DNA of 64,000 nucleotides from contig CM064421.1 of assembly GCA_032690845.1 (NCBI GenBank), positions 38,988,963-39,052,962 of the forward strand, written 5' to 3'. Positions 41,901 to 56,043 of this stretch are shown piece after piece. Both the position numbers and the translations under genes were made by a program. Each line of letters starts with the position of its first letter. The first letter of the stretch is position 1. Source of the DNA: Eleusine coracana subsp. coracana (taxonomy: Eukaryota; Streptophyta; Magnoliopsida; Poales; Poaceae). The notes under the pieces were generated by a model. It was given only the letters and a program-made list of their open reading frames with translations. It did not search any database and was not told the DNA's origin.

Positions 41901-42570
41901 TTTCTATACCTTCTTTGCAATTCACAATCTTACACATATATTTGATTATTTTGTAGGATTATTTGTTAAACATTGATTATGTGATGACTATAGAAAAATA
42001 AAGCAGCTAGGATTATTGTAAATCTTTGTAGGATTATTTGATTATTTTGTTATGTAATGACTATGGAACAATAATTCTGCAACATATGTTATCAAAGATG
42101 TTGTTGTAAGTCTTTGTAGGATTATTTATTAAACTTTGATTGTGTATTGACTATAGCAAAATATATATGCCAGATCAGTTGTAAAAGATGTAATTGTATT
42201 TTTTTGTAGGATTATTTGAAAATCTTTGATTATGTATTGACTATGGAAAAATAAGATAAAGCCACTAGGTCTTTTATATAGGATGTAATTGTAAAGATTT
42301 GTAGGATTATTTGATAATATTTTGTTATGTAATTGCTATGGAAAAATAATTTTGTAACATATATTGTCAAAGATGTGATTGTAAATCTTTGTAATATTAT
42401 TTGTGAAATTTTGATTATGTAATGATTACAGCAAAATAAATAAGTCAGATCAGTTATAAAATATATAGTTGTAATTATTTGTAAGATTATTTGAAAATCT
42501 TTGATTATGTATGGGCTATGAAAAAATAAAGCAGATAGGATTATTGTATATCTTTATAGGGTTATCTATA
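41900..42570. repeat. Degenerate tandem repeats, first array
   Basis: The motif TTTGTAGGATTATTTG...TTTGATTATGTA-TGACTATGGAAAAATAA recurs about every 80-110 bp. Variants of TTTGTAGGATTATTTG appear near 41953, 42024, 42112, 42205 and 42298. The same motif forms a second array at 44130-44690 in the same orientation. Arrays of this kind are typical of subterminal regions of large DNA transposons. Confidence 0.75.
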
Positions 42571-44129
42571 AAAGATATAAAAGCTTCCTACAACAATTGC
42601 CCACAGTTACTGTTTCACTGTTCATAGCCTCATGGCCGTCGGATCTGAGACGTGGAAACCAATCTGGTCATCCAGTCGCACGTGTTCTGTGACGTTACCA
42701 TCTTGCCCTTCCACTTCCACTGATGAACCTCCCGATTCCCCGACCTTTTTCTCCTGTCATCCCGTCGATCCTGATCCCCCCCCCCCCCCACACACACACA
42801 CGCACACTCAACCCCAACCCAGAAATTGTACTGGATCTCGGGCTCTTTCTTTGACTCTTTCCCACCCCGGCCGCAACCCTAGCTAGCCGCCCCCACCTTC
42901 CTCTCTCCTTGCCTACCGGGGCTGCCTCCTTCCCATTGCCTCCCCGCCCCGCCCCTTTCCAAAAGAGTTTATGGGACTCTTTTGGAGATGCTCTTAGGCT
43001 GACATTGCTGCATATAATAACCTACCATTAACCGTACTTCTCTCCCTTTAATTTTGAAACATGCTGCTTTGTGCACGGCTGCTTAATTGATATCTTCTCG
43101 GAGAATTATCTCATTGCTTTGCACATCCATTTAGAACTTTGATTTTTTTTATTTTAATTTAAGTATTCGTACTGAATGTTAGGCAATTTGATGTTTTACC
43201 AGATGATTGTTTCTCTACCAACCTCTTACTTGATGTTTTAAGTTGCCTAAGTTAATGATTTTTTTAGACTCCATGTTCTCTTTTTATTTACTAATTTTGT
43301 GCTAGGTTGACACACTAAATCTATTGAATGTTGTCTTCGGGGTTATCGAGTCTGATATAATTACAATAGTGTGTAAGTTGCAATAGGTTGGGTTGTGTCA
43401 ATTAGCAGTGGCAGTGTCTTTTACTGTTATGCTTTGGTGTTTTGTTGTCTATTTCCTATTTGCCAACCATCCCTGGTGATGTGTTCCATGGTTAATGAAC
43501 TCATGTGACCTGCTTTGGAAATAACTGTTTAAGCACCTTATGCTTAGTTAATGGCTATTTACTTATTGACTAATGAACTGTTATGGTTTGTGTTTTATTG
43601 GTGATTGCAGCTTGAAGTGGCACACATTCTACACGCTTTGAAGCTCCATCCAATCTATGCAGCTTTGTTTAAAGTAGAACAATGTATCTATATAGTTGTA
43701 TGCATCATATCTCTCAACAACTATGACGGATATCTCTTAACAACGATGTTTTATAATTGTTTCCACTGTTGCAACGGAGGTGAACAAGCACCTTTTTTTA
43801 ATGTAAGTGTAAAATATATGGAAGATAGGCAATCCTCTATTAAACATGAAGATGTAAAATTTGTTCCCTTCTGTTGTTTTCATTTGTTCAATATACATTG
43901 TTTCCTTATGGTATTATGCCCCAGTGCCATGTAAATCTTGCAGCAAAGTTATATATCTTTTGAGCAAAATATATATGTATGTGCCCCATAATGCTCCATC
44001 TGTTTTCAACCATTTACACTCATCTGTGTGTGTGGGTTCCATCATTTTCCTCATAGGAAGTTTTTTTTCTTCGTTTCTAGGTGTTGCTAAATGCCGCGGT
44101 GTTCCATCTAGTTTGATAAAATTTTGTTA
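42571..44129. other. Spacer between the two repeat arrays
   Basis: Contains a C run followed by a CA run (about 42776-42803) within a C-rich stretch (42690-42960), then AT-rich DNA. Short frames such as 43605-43934 lack domain signatures. No gene is called. Confidence 0.4.
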
Positions 44130-44690
44130 CTTAATGGTTTAGAAAAATAATTTTGCAACATATATGTTGTGAAAGATGTGAATGTAAATCTTTGTAGGAT
44201 TATTTGAAAATCTTTGATTATGTAATGATTATAGCAAAATAAATAAGTAGATCAGTTGTAAAATATGTAATTGTAATTATTTGTAGGATTATTTAAAAAT
44301 CTTTGATTATGTATGGACTATGGAAAAATAAAGCAGCTAGTATTATTGTAAATCTTTGTAGGATTATTTGATAAAATTTTGTTATGTAATGGTTGCAAAA
44401 AAATAAATCTGCAACATATGTTGTCAAACATGTGATTCTAAATCTTTACAGGATTATTTGTGAAACTTTGATTGTGTAATGACTATAGCAAAATAAATAA
44501 GTCACATTAGTTGTAAAATATGTAATTGTAGTTTTTTTTAGGATTATTTGGAAATCTTTGATTATATATGGACTATGAAAAAATAAGATAAAGCCACTAG
44601 GTCTTTTGTATAGGATGTAATTGTAAATCTTTATAGGATTATTTGATAAAATTTTGTTACTTAATGTCTTAGAAAAATAAATTTTTCTGG
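44130..44690. repeat. Degenerate tandem repeats, second array
   Basis: The same unit as the 41.9-42.6 kb array. TTTGTAGGATTATTTG-like segments occur near 44193, 44280, 44357, 44447, 44539 and 44632, each followed by an AATCTTTGATTATGTA or AATTTTGTTA-TTAATG variant. The two arrays flank about 1.6 kb of unrelated sequence. Confidence 0.75.
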
Positions 44691-45197
44691 ACACAACAGC
44701 CCAAAAACTACACAGGCCCACGAAAATATTTGAACAAAGTCAAGATATTACAACACAAGCATAAGAAAAAATCAGGACAAATAAGCCCACTAAATACAAC
44801 ACAGCCTCACATATACTGGGTCAAAAATTAGGCCTATTTCTGCTATTATTGGGTCTATTTTCCTTAGTTCGCATGCCTGTTACTATTTGAACCCATTAAT
44901 GGATCTATTTGGTGGGTCCGTTAGTGTTTGAATTGCTTAACAGATATTTCTTGCGGGCCCGATAATACGAAAACATACAAAATACAACTACACCCTCTCT
45001 CAGCCATCGGATGTCCATCCAATGGCAGGGGTGTCGACTGAAAGTTCCCTCAACTTTCAGGCGCCTGAAAATTGTGTGGCACGGCCCGTGAAGAAGCATA
45101 AAGCCCAATATCGGCCTACTTATAGAATGGGCCGTCCTCTCTCCTTGGGCTTTTGATCCTTACTGCATTCATCCGATGCCCCCATTTCCATTCATTC

Positions 45198-45572
45198 GAG
45201 GGAGTAACCGACCCGGAGATTGCTGAAGCCATGGCGGTTCGAGAAGGCTTGGACCTAGCACACGACCTGCTTGGCCGACGGATAAGGGTGGCAAACGATT
45301 GTGCGAATGCCATCATGTCCATTCAGGGCCAAGGGATGGGCAGGTATGGTGCAGTTGTCCGAGAAATCCAGAGTAGAAGAGAGAGTTTTGCTTCTTTAGA
45401 TTTTGCTTATGAACATCGTAGTTCGAATGCTGATGCCCATAAGTTAGCTAGGAGCTGTGTTTACAGCTCGATGGGCAGGCAGGTTTGGTTCTTGGAGCCA
45501 CCCTTTGGTCTGTGTAATTTGCTTCCTGTCACTAATCAATAAAAGGGTGGTTTTTGGGGCTCAAAAAAAAAA
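45198..45572 (+). mobile_element. 5'-truncated LINE 3' end with RNase H domain
   Basis: 375 bp bounded by an 11-bp target duplication, TCCATTCATTC (45187-45197 and 45573-45583), and ending in an A-run after AATAAAAGGG. The coding part reads AEAMAVREGLDLAHDLLG, ANDCANAIMSIQ and HRSSNADAHKLARS, then stops at 45540-45542. It matches the RNase H-like (RVT_3) domain that closes many plant LINE ORF2 proteins, with Glu, Asp and the His-x-x-x-N-x-A-D motif visible. Copy A of the duplication lacks it, so it inserted after the duplication. Truncation removed RT and endonuclease, so it is immobile. Confidence 0.9.
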
Positions 45573-45769
45573 TCCATTCATTCAAACGTTCAAAAAAAAA
45601 AAAAGGTGCATCCAAAATATAAACGATTCCCAACGAAGAAACACAACATTTATTGGATTTTCCAATAAACTCCTGTTTGATAGTGTATCATTTATTCATA
45701 CAAGGAAACCATTTTTACAGAAACACGGCATTTTTTCAGTCACACCATTGATTTTATTCGGAATCGGAA

Positions 45770-47907
<2,138 letters not shown>

Positions 47908-49910
47908 GGAGAGTTGGAGATTGCAGAGGATGGTTGGGCAAGGCAGCTGAAACTCGTAACTAGCTCAGGAGCAGCGAGCGTCCAGGGAAGCGGGCGAGTG
48001 GTACAAATTGTAGCGTGACGTCCGGGAAATTCTTCAGACAAGTGTACTTTTCTTCTCTCCGGTCTCGCAACGGTTGGGTCTTCGTTAACTCGTCTCTAGT
48101 GGGCTATTCCACCGTCTAGAACACCGAAGGGTTCTGCAGAGTGTAGTTGAATATGTGGACTTTTTGCACGGTCCATTGTAAACGATCCCCGACCGCACCA
48201 GAAGTTGCTAGTCCAAGATGGATGGTTGACGCGACCGTCCACAATCAAAGGAAGAAGACGCATGAGAACGATGGTTTCCGCCATCAATTGGCTTCGTTAC
48301 AATTTACATGTAACAGTTCAAGGTGTGTTTTTGAAATGACATGCCTGCCTCTTTTTTTTTTTTTAGAGGAAAAAATGGCATGCCTGCTGAAGTGCCTGAG
48401 ATAGTCAGTGGCAACAGCTTTGCCGGCGGCGTCAGATCGCGCGGGGCGGTCAGGTACATGAGCTGATGTGAATTGTGATATGTCGTCACATGCCGTTCAA
48501 GTTGCATGTGTTAATGTGAGTACCGGTGTCGAATTATTGGACTGCTTTCCATCACGCTGTCTGCGCCTGAAGATATCTTTCGGTCGGGTGGTCACATCTC
48601 ACATGTGATGAGTTTATGGGCTCTGCATGGGCTCGGCCTCGTGGCCCACTGGTCCTGGTAGGCCTGCTGAAATGCCGGGCTGGGTCAAGTAACTGAGATC
48701 CTGTCCATGGTCCATCGATAGTGCACTGTCCTGTCACGACTCGCGACTTGTGACTCCATGACCCTGTGTGTGTGTGTGTGTTTCTTTTTGAGGGGAATGA
48801 CCCTGTGTGTATGGTTGTGTCATTTGCTCTAGAGTCTAGACGATGTGTATCTGAATTGGTCTCCGACGATATGTCTGAAGCCACGGTTTAATTGAAAGCC
48901 ATGCCTTTTATTCAAAAAAAAAAGAGAGTCTAGACGATGAGAACTTTAGGCCCATATGCCGTAGCCCAACGCGTAAGTCTAGTTGGGCTTCTTAGCCACG
49001 ATGGCCGAGCCCGTTGTTCAGTGGACCGAACCTAGCCTTTGTGCATTCGTTCGTTGGTGGACCATGGGCCCATGACACTGATTTTGTCGTCCATTTTTAA
49101 ACATTTTGCACGACGGTCCTTGATAGGACCTGTTTTGCATCTATTCTTGCTTTGTCCTTATTTATGCTTTTTTAAGCATTTGGCATGCTCTTTTCTTCAA
49201 TTTTTTTCTTTGCTATAATAAATTCGCACAAGTTAGATAGGATCCAAGCGACCTTTCCAACTCAAAAGAGAATCATCGATGGATCATGAAATCCGCCAAC
49301 AGCCAACACACCACTTTTAAACACTTGTTACGAGCACAACTGGTACATTTTGAAGGATTGTGTCGTGCGCACGATGCGCGGCGGGTCCCTGCCCCTTGTT
49401 CCTTTTTCTTTACAAATAGAATTGGTTATTGTACTTGGTGCGACAACGTGTGCATATGAGCAACAGAAGGCACCATGCTGCGACGTCTCGGTCTGAACAT
49501 GTCAGTTGGAAGTTGTGTGCCCCAATTCGATCATTAGTCTTTCACTATTATCGGGAGACGAAAATTCCTCCTCCGGATGTAATGGCAGCCACTCGTTCTC
49601 GGTTCCCTTGCAACGAATCGCACGTTGTTGTACTGTTGCCCATGACGGATAGCCATTTCACGCTTGCTGGAACGAACGACTATTCGCAGTGACGAGAGGT
49701 TGATGAAAAACCCATGAGTTTCTCTGGCTCGCAAGTCCTTGTCATCATTTCCCCTACACCGAGGACAGCAGAAGTAAATAAAAACAGCGAGATAATCTTC
49801 TGCGTGCTAGCAGGCCCACCTGAACAGACGGTGGACGATCCTGCCCTCTCGGCCCGGTCAAAGACAGGCTCACGATCAAAGCAAGCTGCTTCCCGTGCGT
49901 GCTGTCGTTT
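47908..49910. other. Region between ADH copy 3 and the VQ-gene promoter
   Basis: No gene recognised. The sequence is shared with copy A (about 24600-28360) minus the insertions there. It should hold the ADH promoter at its left end, reading leftward. Short frames around 48.5-49.7 kb are not conserved in frame between the two copies, which argues against coding. Confidence 0.5.
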
Positions 49911-49917
49911 TATAAAA
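49911..49917 (+). promoter_or_regulatory. Probable TATA box of the VQ-protein gene
   Basis: TATAAAA within CGTTTTATAAAAGCCG, conserved at the same place in duplicated block A. It lies about 960 bp before the VQ start codon. Either the leader is long or it has an intron; GCATG|GTAGGG near 50107 is a possible donor, though no acceptor is assigned. Confidence 0.4.
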
Positions 49918-50874
49918 GCCGAAAAGCGATCGGAGAGGCGCTTATTAAAGTAGTATCGTAAACATAAACAAAAAATCAGTGGCCTCACCTCACCTTCACA
50001 TGGCTTCGCTAATTGCCTACGGTCCTCGTAATCTCTCGGGACTTGTCTTTACGCCTCGCGTCCTCTTCCTTCCGTCGCGCACCTTTTTCATCCCCGTGCA
50101 CGCATGGTAGGGTTGGGGTGGGGGTTTAGGTTTTAATCATAGTAGTTGTAGTAGATTACTACTTGATTCTTCTTCTTCTACCGCTTTTTAGCAGCAGTAT
50201 CTTACTTTGAGGCCTGTGGTCCAGTGCAGCGGCCCGCGGGTCGTGTACAGTTTCATGGGGCGGGCGAGCAATGCGAGATCAGGTTGCCGTTGATCTCCTG
50301 CGTGGCTGTGTGCTGATAAGTTTATGGTCCAGCTGGAAGCCATGCGCAGTGACTGATCGCAGCAACGGTAGCTGGCCGCCTGATATGATAAGATCATGGA
50401 AAAACGCGGCGCATGCAGCTTAATTTATTTTCGGAAGAGATGGAGGAACTACTAGATTATCCATCGTGGCCGCACCTGCGGACCTGCCTGGGTAGTGGAG
50501 TGGGTAAACCACGCAGCAGAAAGCTCTGGAAACCTCATTTCGTTCCACACGCGGAAGGCGAGACGCTCCGCCGCAATCTGCAGTGGACGTATCAGTGGTT
50601 CCACGGTGCGGAGAGCAGCAGAGGCAGCAGCGAGCGAGCCACCACCCACCAGTCGGCAGGCAGCTCAAGTGACCTGCCCTTCTTTTGGTGTGGTCGGTTT
50701 GCCCCAGAAGAGAAGCGCCTGTCGCTCGCGAGCCTATCCAGCCAGTCTTCTCCTCTTCATCACTCCCCAAATCCCAAATCTCGCACACTCCCTCCCCACC
50801 TCTCTCTCCCACCACCACCACTTCCCCCTCCCCCTCCCCCTCCCCCTCCCCCTCCGGCCAATCCGGCATCCGCC

Positions 50875-51591
50875 ATGGTCATGGACAAGTCCAACCTCCC
50901 GCCGCAGCCGCCGGCGCAGCCTTCGTCCTCCGCCTCCTCTTCCCTCAAATCCCTCAACAAGTCCTCCTACAAGATCTCCAAGCAGTCCTCAACCGCCTCT
51001 TCCGCTTCCTCCATGAGAGCGCCTTCCCCGCCGCCGCCGCAACCCCGCCCTTCCCTCCCTCCCCCGCCTCCGCCGCCCTCCTCACTCCCCGCCGACCACC
51101 CACCGCCGCAGCCCCCCGTCTACAACATCGACAAGTCCAACTTCCGCGACGTCGTGCAGAAGCTCACCGGCTCCCCGTCGCACCTCCTCCCGCCGCAGGC
51201 CCCGCCCCCTCCCTCCGCCGGCGCTGGCGCCATGGCGCCGCCGCCTCCGCCGCTTCGCCCCATCATGGCGCCTCCTCCCCCTCCGCCGCCGACGGCGATC
51301 CCCTCCCGCCTCCACCGCATCCGGCCGCCGCCGCTGGCCCCGCCGCGCCCGATGCCTATCCTGGCGCCGGCGGGGGCGCCGGCGGCGCTCTCCCCGCTGC
51401 CGCCGCTCCCGGCGGTCTGCGTGTCCGCGGAGTCGCCCATCTCCGCCTACATGCGCCGGCTACGCGGGATGCCGTCGCCGATCCAAGTGCCCACCTCGCC
51501 GCTCGGCTTCGGGTGCCTGCCATCGCCGCGGACGCCGCCGTCGCCCGGCGTGCCCATGCCGGCGACCAGCCCTCGCGTCCGCGACCCGTGA
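50875..51591 (+). CDS. VQ-motif protein, HAIKU1 (IKU1)-like
   Basis: An intronless 238-residue protein starting MVMDKSNLPPQP. Residues 90-99 read FRDVVQKLTG, a full FxxxVQxLTG motif, preceded by VYNIDKSN. The rest is very Pro-rich, with poly-Pro runs at about 52-80 and 110-160. The C-terminus contains SPISAYMRRL and SPLGFGCLPSPR blocks that I associate with the HAIKU1/VQ14 group. VQ proteins bind WRKY factors in the nucleus. HAIKU1 in Arabidopsis controls endosperm growth and seed size; transfer of that role is inference. The frame is open upstream to 50413, but 50750-50870 is a CCCCCT-rich leader, so the ATG in CGCCATGGTCATGG, with a good context, is chosen. Confidence 0.85.
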   Translation: MVMDKSNLPPQPPAQPSSSASSSLKSLNKSSYKISKQSSTASSASSMRAPSPPPPQPRPSLPPPPPPPSSLPADHPPPQPPVYNIDKSNFRDVVQKLTGSPSHLLPPQAPPPPSAGAGAMAPPPPPLRPIMAPPPPPPPTAIPSRLHRIRPPPLAPPRPMPILAPAGAPAALSPLPPLPAVCVSAESPISAYMRRLRGMPSPIQVPTSPLGFGCLPSPRTPPSPGVPMPATSPRVRDP

Positions 51592-53832
51592 CCACGGAAG
51601 CAACCCTCCCCCCTGACCTCTGTCGCTGCCGATGTGTAGATACGGCCGGTGTAGGAGAGATCTGGCGAGGCGGCCGCGACCGAAGGAGGGAAGCAGCACC
51701 AATACTATTACATTCTGTTAGCACCAACTCAAGTCCCTAGCTACAACATTCTTTCTTTTTCTAGCGTGTTTTACCTGCCTTGATATTTTCCTGGTGTAAG
51801 GTGTATATGGGACATGCGGCAGCGTTTGGCAACCAATGGAATTGCTCATGTTTGGCTAATTTTTTGTAACAAAAAGCTTGTATGGCAGAACCTCATATAT
51901 GCTAAATTTATTTAGGATGATATATCAGGATATTATTATCTTCAAAAGGGCCCATCTTCCAAATGTTCTGAATTGAACTTTACATTGTTTCATCTTGTGA
52001 GGTCAAACGGATGAGAGCAAATCCAATGATCTGATCTAAGATTGGTGCGCATGTGATCAGGCGTTTAGACTTGGTCTTTGTTCAGTGATTGATTTGTGGA
52101 TAGGAGGCGTTCATGATAGATTTTGTTTGGTAGTCTATTGCAATTAGGATTCAGTTCCTGGTGTGATGTGGACGTTGCTTGTTTTATGGTGTATATACTA
52201 TGTATGGCTCAACTATTATGGTCACATGAATTATGAAGCATGTTTGGTGGCACATCGCCGTTCGGAAAAGCCTTCTCATTTGTTAAATCATAGGCTTTAT
52301 TTGCTTATCATGAGTACTATGCCAGCCTTTGCGAAGGACAGTGGAGATTCCAGAAATTGCACGGGCAATTAGCAACAAAACAAGGCCCTCATCTTTCTGC
52401 TATTGGTGTAAGGTCAGTTTTGCTACCTATCTGAGCTAATTGTAATATGTGTTCTGCATTTGGGCTAGGAAAAAAATGTGTGGATCAGTTAATATGAGAA
52501 GAAAATTTCAGCTGTCTCCGTGATAATTTGGTAAGGATCTGCTATGGCAATATGACTAGTGGTGGATCCCTGACAAGAGCAGGAACTTTCTTATTCTGCC
52601 ATTCAAAAGCATTGGCTTCAGTCTGAATCCGGTTTCAGCGAAGGCATTTCTTTGGTTTTATTGATGCATGTGGGATGAACATATTGAGCTACAACCTTCA
52701 AATCGCTTTCTGGGCCATGCCTTTGTACACTTGCTTAAAACTGTAGGTGTGGTGCTCCACTTAGGAGAATTTTACTGAGTGCCAAGTTGATTGGAAAGAT
52801 AGAACTAAAAAAGCTCGGATGTCCATTTCTGTCAAAGAAGGATGACAGACAGGATAATAGCTAGTTGAAGTCCAATTGGAAAGTGATATGTTGAGAAGAT
52901 GCTAATATTTCTTTGTTTTCCCCTTGTATGGTCAAGGTATTGATTAGCTGATGTCCACTTGTTATACCAGTAAGATTTCACTTGCCATACTTTGATTTCT
53001 TCCCAGCTGTTTCTCTTTCACATTTTGACATCGTCGTCCAGGTTGGATCTCTCTTGTTTAAGCCCATCACGTTGTGCGAGCGTGGGCTCGACTGCTTGAC
53101 AGTAGAGACTTGGCTGGTATGGGGAACACTAGCTGCGGTAATAGTTCAAGCGGTGTCTTATGTGACTCTATTCGTTTGGTTGTCATTTCTCAACCTTTGC
53201 CACTTGCCTGGACAGAGATAAAGAAACAAGGCGCTGCAAATACATGCTCTAGTGTACAGTGTACACAGTTGTTGGCTTACAACCAAGGCAGAATGCCAGA
53301 ATGTGAAAACAGTGGTGTGAAATCAGGCCGAGAATCTGCGTGCTGGTGTGATCGTTGGGTACGTGGTACAAAGAAGTTAAGAACGAACATGACTTGTCCT
53401 CGCTTGGAATTCAATTCACCCCGCCCTGCCTCCTGTATAAGTGTAACGGCAATCTGACCGTGCATGACCTGGTGAAGTGCGTGCGTTCTTTGGACGAAGA
53501 AGAATAACTCAGAAGTACTCTCCGAGTTCATTTTTGCAGCGAAGGAGCTCGCCCTCCAGTCCGGCCCGTAGTATCGTCAGTATATACTAACCCGGCGCCT
53601 CTTGCTTTGCTGAATCGCTGGTTCTTCGTGCTCGTTGGATTCGTCACCTTTCCGTCTCCATTCTTTGGCATAACTGCACAAGTTCAGAGCTGCACTCGTT
53701 CATCTGGATTTCTACTGCTGGATCAGAGATCAGACTACTACGGAACGATGTGCATTCACTCGATACAAAACTGCAGGCTACAGGGTGATCCTGATCATCA
53801 CAAGGACGTCAAAGCTGTTCATCTGTGACCAG
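51592..53832. other. Intergenic between VQ gene and DHNA phytyltransferase
   Basis: Contains the 3' flank of both converging genes. No conserved frame, transposon terminus or RNA gene was recognised. Short frames near 53.0-53.8 kb overlap on both strands and lack domain signatures. Confidence 0.5.
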
Positions 53833-56043
53833 TCAGACAAGGATGCCGTTCCGAGCCAAGACCAAACCGGAAGCCAGTGCCAAACCAAACAGCGCGTGTA
53901 ACCTTACGCAGTAGTACTTAGCCATAAAAATCTTGGCGTTGTCCTGAGAGTTTAACCCAAATCTGTATCAGTGCAAAACTCCAAGATTCTCAGGGAGTGG
54001 GACATGAGAAAGAAACTTGCCTCGTGATTTTTCAGCACGTAATCCACAACCAATTTTCCGATGGGGAGAGTCAGGGCACCAAGGACCTGAGAGCAATGGT
54101 TGAGTGAACGAATATGATTTTGGATCAACATTTTAACACCGGTATCATTGGTCTTTAGTAGCTTACAATGCAAGCTGACGGAAGAGCTCTGGATATGCCA
54201 AACGCAGCCAACAGAAAGTAAAGCGTGACAACCCCAATCATCACTATTTTGGCTCCTGCCTTAGTCCCAATTCTTACCTGTTTGCAAATTCACGTGTATA
54301 GAATTGAGGTTAATGTTCATAGAATAAAGGGACAATTGCTGAAGCAAGTTAAAACCTGGCCTCAAGCTAGAATATGTACCAGAGGAGACATCTTTCCGAC
54401 TGCACGATCTCCATCGATCTACAAAGTATAATGGTCCATCTGGTCGTAAGGATATTTTATTTTTTTCAAAGATATGAAAGTAATGCATCGAGAGTCAATT
54501 TGAATTATACCTGATGAAAATGGCTGCAGAAGAGTATCAAAGTAGTTGTCAAGCCAACAAGAACAGATGATGCTATAACTGTTTTGGTGATGGGGAGAAC
54601 CGCCATTCTGCTGCCATATTACAGTATTTCAACAGAAGAAATTTTGGTTGAATTATAAGCCAAATAGTGTTATCTCCAAATTCGTATAGAAAACCTTCCA
54701 GAGAATACCTTGCAGTATTTATGCTACTGTTTGAGAAGTAGAAAGCTGTGGTTGCCAACGGACCAAATGCAGCAAAACACAACGGCTCACCTAGTCCTTG
54801 ATAACTTAATCTGAATGGAGGACACTGAGAAATTGCACATAATCAAAGAATGAAAGTAAGCAATTGAGAAGTTTACACTGGCTACCTGAACGGTGGCATG
54901 TCGACTAAATACTACTATCATGAGTACAAGAATTCAAAGTCAATTACAAACGGCCAATGGTTTTCAGATAGTTATGAAGTAGTACCAAGTGCATGTGCAT
55001 ATTTTGACTAGGATACAGAACATTGAACATTCAGATAAGCTCTAATTCTTTAAAAAGGGGATAGGAAGTATATTACCTGGTAAATGTAACCACAGAAGAT
55101 AGCGCACATCACCAAAAAGATGAATCTGGCATCGCCGGCTTCAGCAAAGGCCCAGAATAGCCCAGCAAATCCAAGCAAAAGAGAAATGTTTGCAGCATTT
55201 TGTGTCACTGCTCGACTGCACACCAGATTCCATCATTATATCATGTTTCATTTATGAAACGGGCCATGCAGAGGATTCCTAATATTATTCGATACGTGAA
55301 ACCAGCATTACCTGCCAATGATGTTAACAACAGACTCTTTCTTGTTTTTATCAGCTCCAGTATCTGAATCGTAAACATCATTACTGCAATGAAGCAGAGA
55401 TGAGGCTCGTTCAAGAAACTGGCAACGAAAACAATCAGGTGTTTCATTAAAAGAGATCTTTTACCTCAGATTGAGCCAAGTGATCACAAGGACTGCAGCT
55501 GCCAGCAGAAGCAAGTAGCGTTTGGCAAAGAATATGCCCGCATGATGATAAGCCGAAGCGCTCCCAACCTGCAACCAACCGCAAATACGAATTATGTAAG
55601 GGAGATGCATTCAAAATTGCAGACCAATAGCTAACTAGAAGTATGCTGAACCTGGTACAACTTAAATTCTACTAGTCATCTGGTTCTGAATTATAAATGA
55701 AAAACGAAAATCGAAATTTGGTTCCCATGGCATCCTTCACAATTATCAGCTGATAACATCAGACTAGCGGGTGAGGCTTGCAACGGCTCACCGTGAGCGG
55801 AACAAGCGCGACGGAGTAGATGGGCAGCTTGGCCGCCCTCCAGAGCAGCGTCGCGCGTGAAAGCTCCCCGGTATCCCGGGCTTCACCGGAAGCGGAAGCA
55901 GCTGTAGCCGAGCACCGAGGTCGCCGAAAAGCGCGCGGCCTTCTTGCACCCGCGGCGGCAGTGGCAAAGCTGCTCCGGCGGGGAGGCTGAGGCGCGAGGG
56001 GGGAGACAAGGACAGTCGCGAGGGCAATGCCGGCGAGCGGCAT
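53833..56043 (-). CDS. ABC4: 1,4-dihydroxy-2-naphthoate phytyltransferase, chloroplastic (MenA/ABC4 type)
   Basis: Ten exons: 56043-55792, 55568-55465, 55383-55312, 55215-55077, 54824-54709, 54607-54511, 54418-54380, 54277-54167, 54086-54021 and 53943-53833. They give an intact 368-residue frame. The first 55 or so residues are Arg/Ala/Ser-rich and resemble a plastid transit peptide. The UbiA-type Asp-rich motif NDVYDSDTGADKNKKE and a second region (HFHQIDGDRAVGK) mark the prenyltransferase, with hydrophobic segments such as LLLLAAAVLVITW between. The enzyme attaches the phytyl chain in phylloquinone (vitamin K1) synthesis for photosystem I. The last intron has a GC donor (GAG|GCAAGT). Splicing there restores the expected NHE-DNAKIFMAKYYCVRLHALFG junction, so it is probably real. 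Confidence 0.88.

Larger units (their letters stand above)
34884..45065. mobile_element. Possible large DNA transposon interrupted by a retroelement
   Basis: Left sequence CAGTCGCCTGAAA...CTTTCAGTCGAC...CCATCGGAT (34893-34945) matches, with gaps, the reverse complement of the right sequence ending at about 45065 (CAGGCGCCTGAAA...CTTTCAGTCGAC...CCGATGG). This gives inverted ends of about 50 bp. The right end abuts the start of duplicated block B. The span includes the Sirevirus-like element (35079-39600) and two arrays of short degenerate repeats like the subterminal repeats of CACTA-type elements. No transposase was recognised. Whether the two ends belong to one insertion is inference. Confidence 0.4.

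Noticed and set aside
48147..49953. Small genes in the region between ADH copy 3 and the VQ gene
   Set aside because: The frames are not conserved between the two duplicated blocks, and indels between copies are not multiples of three.
50685..51740. A 351-codon frame overlapping the VQ gene
   Set aside because: It is another frame of a Pro-codon-rich exon. The VQ motif FRDVVQKLTG is only in the frame starting at 50875.
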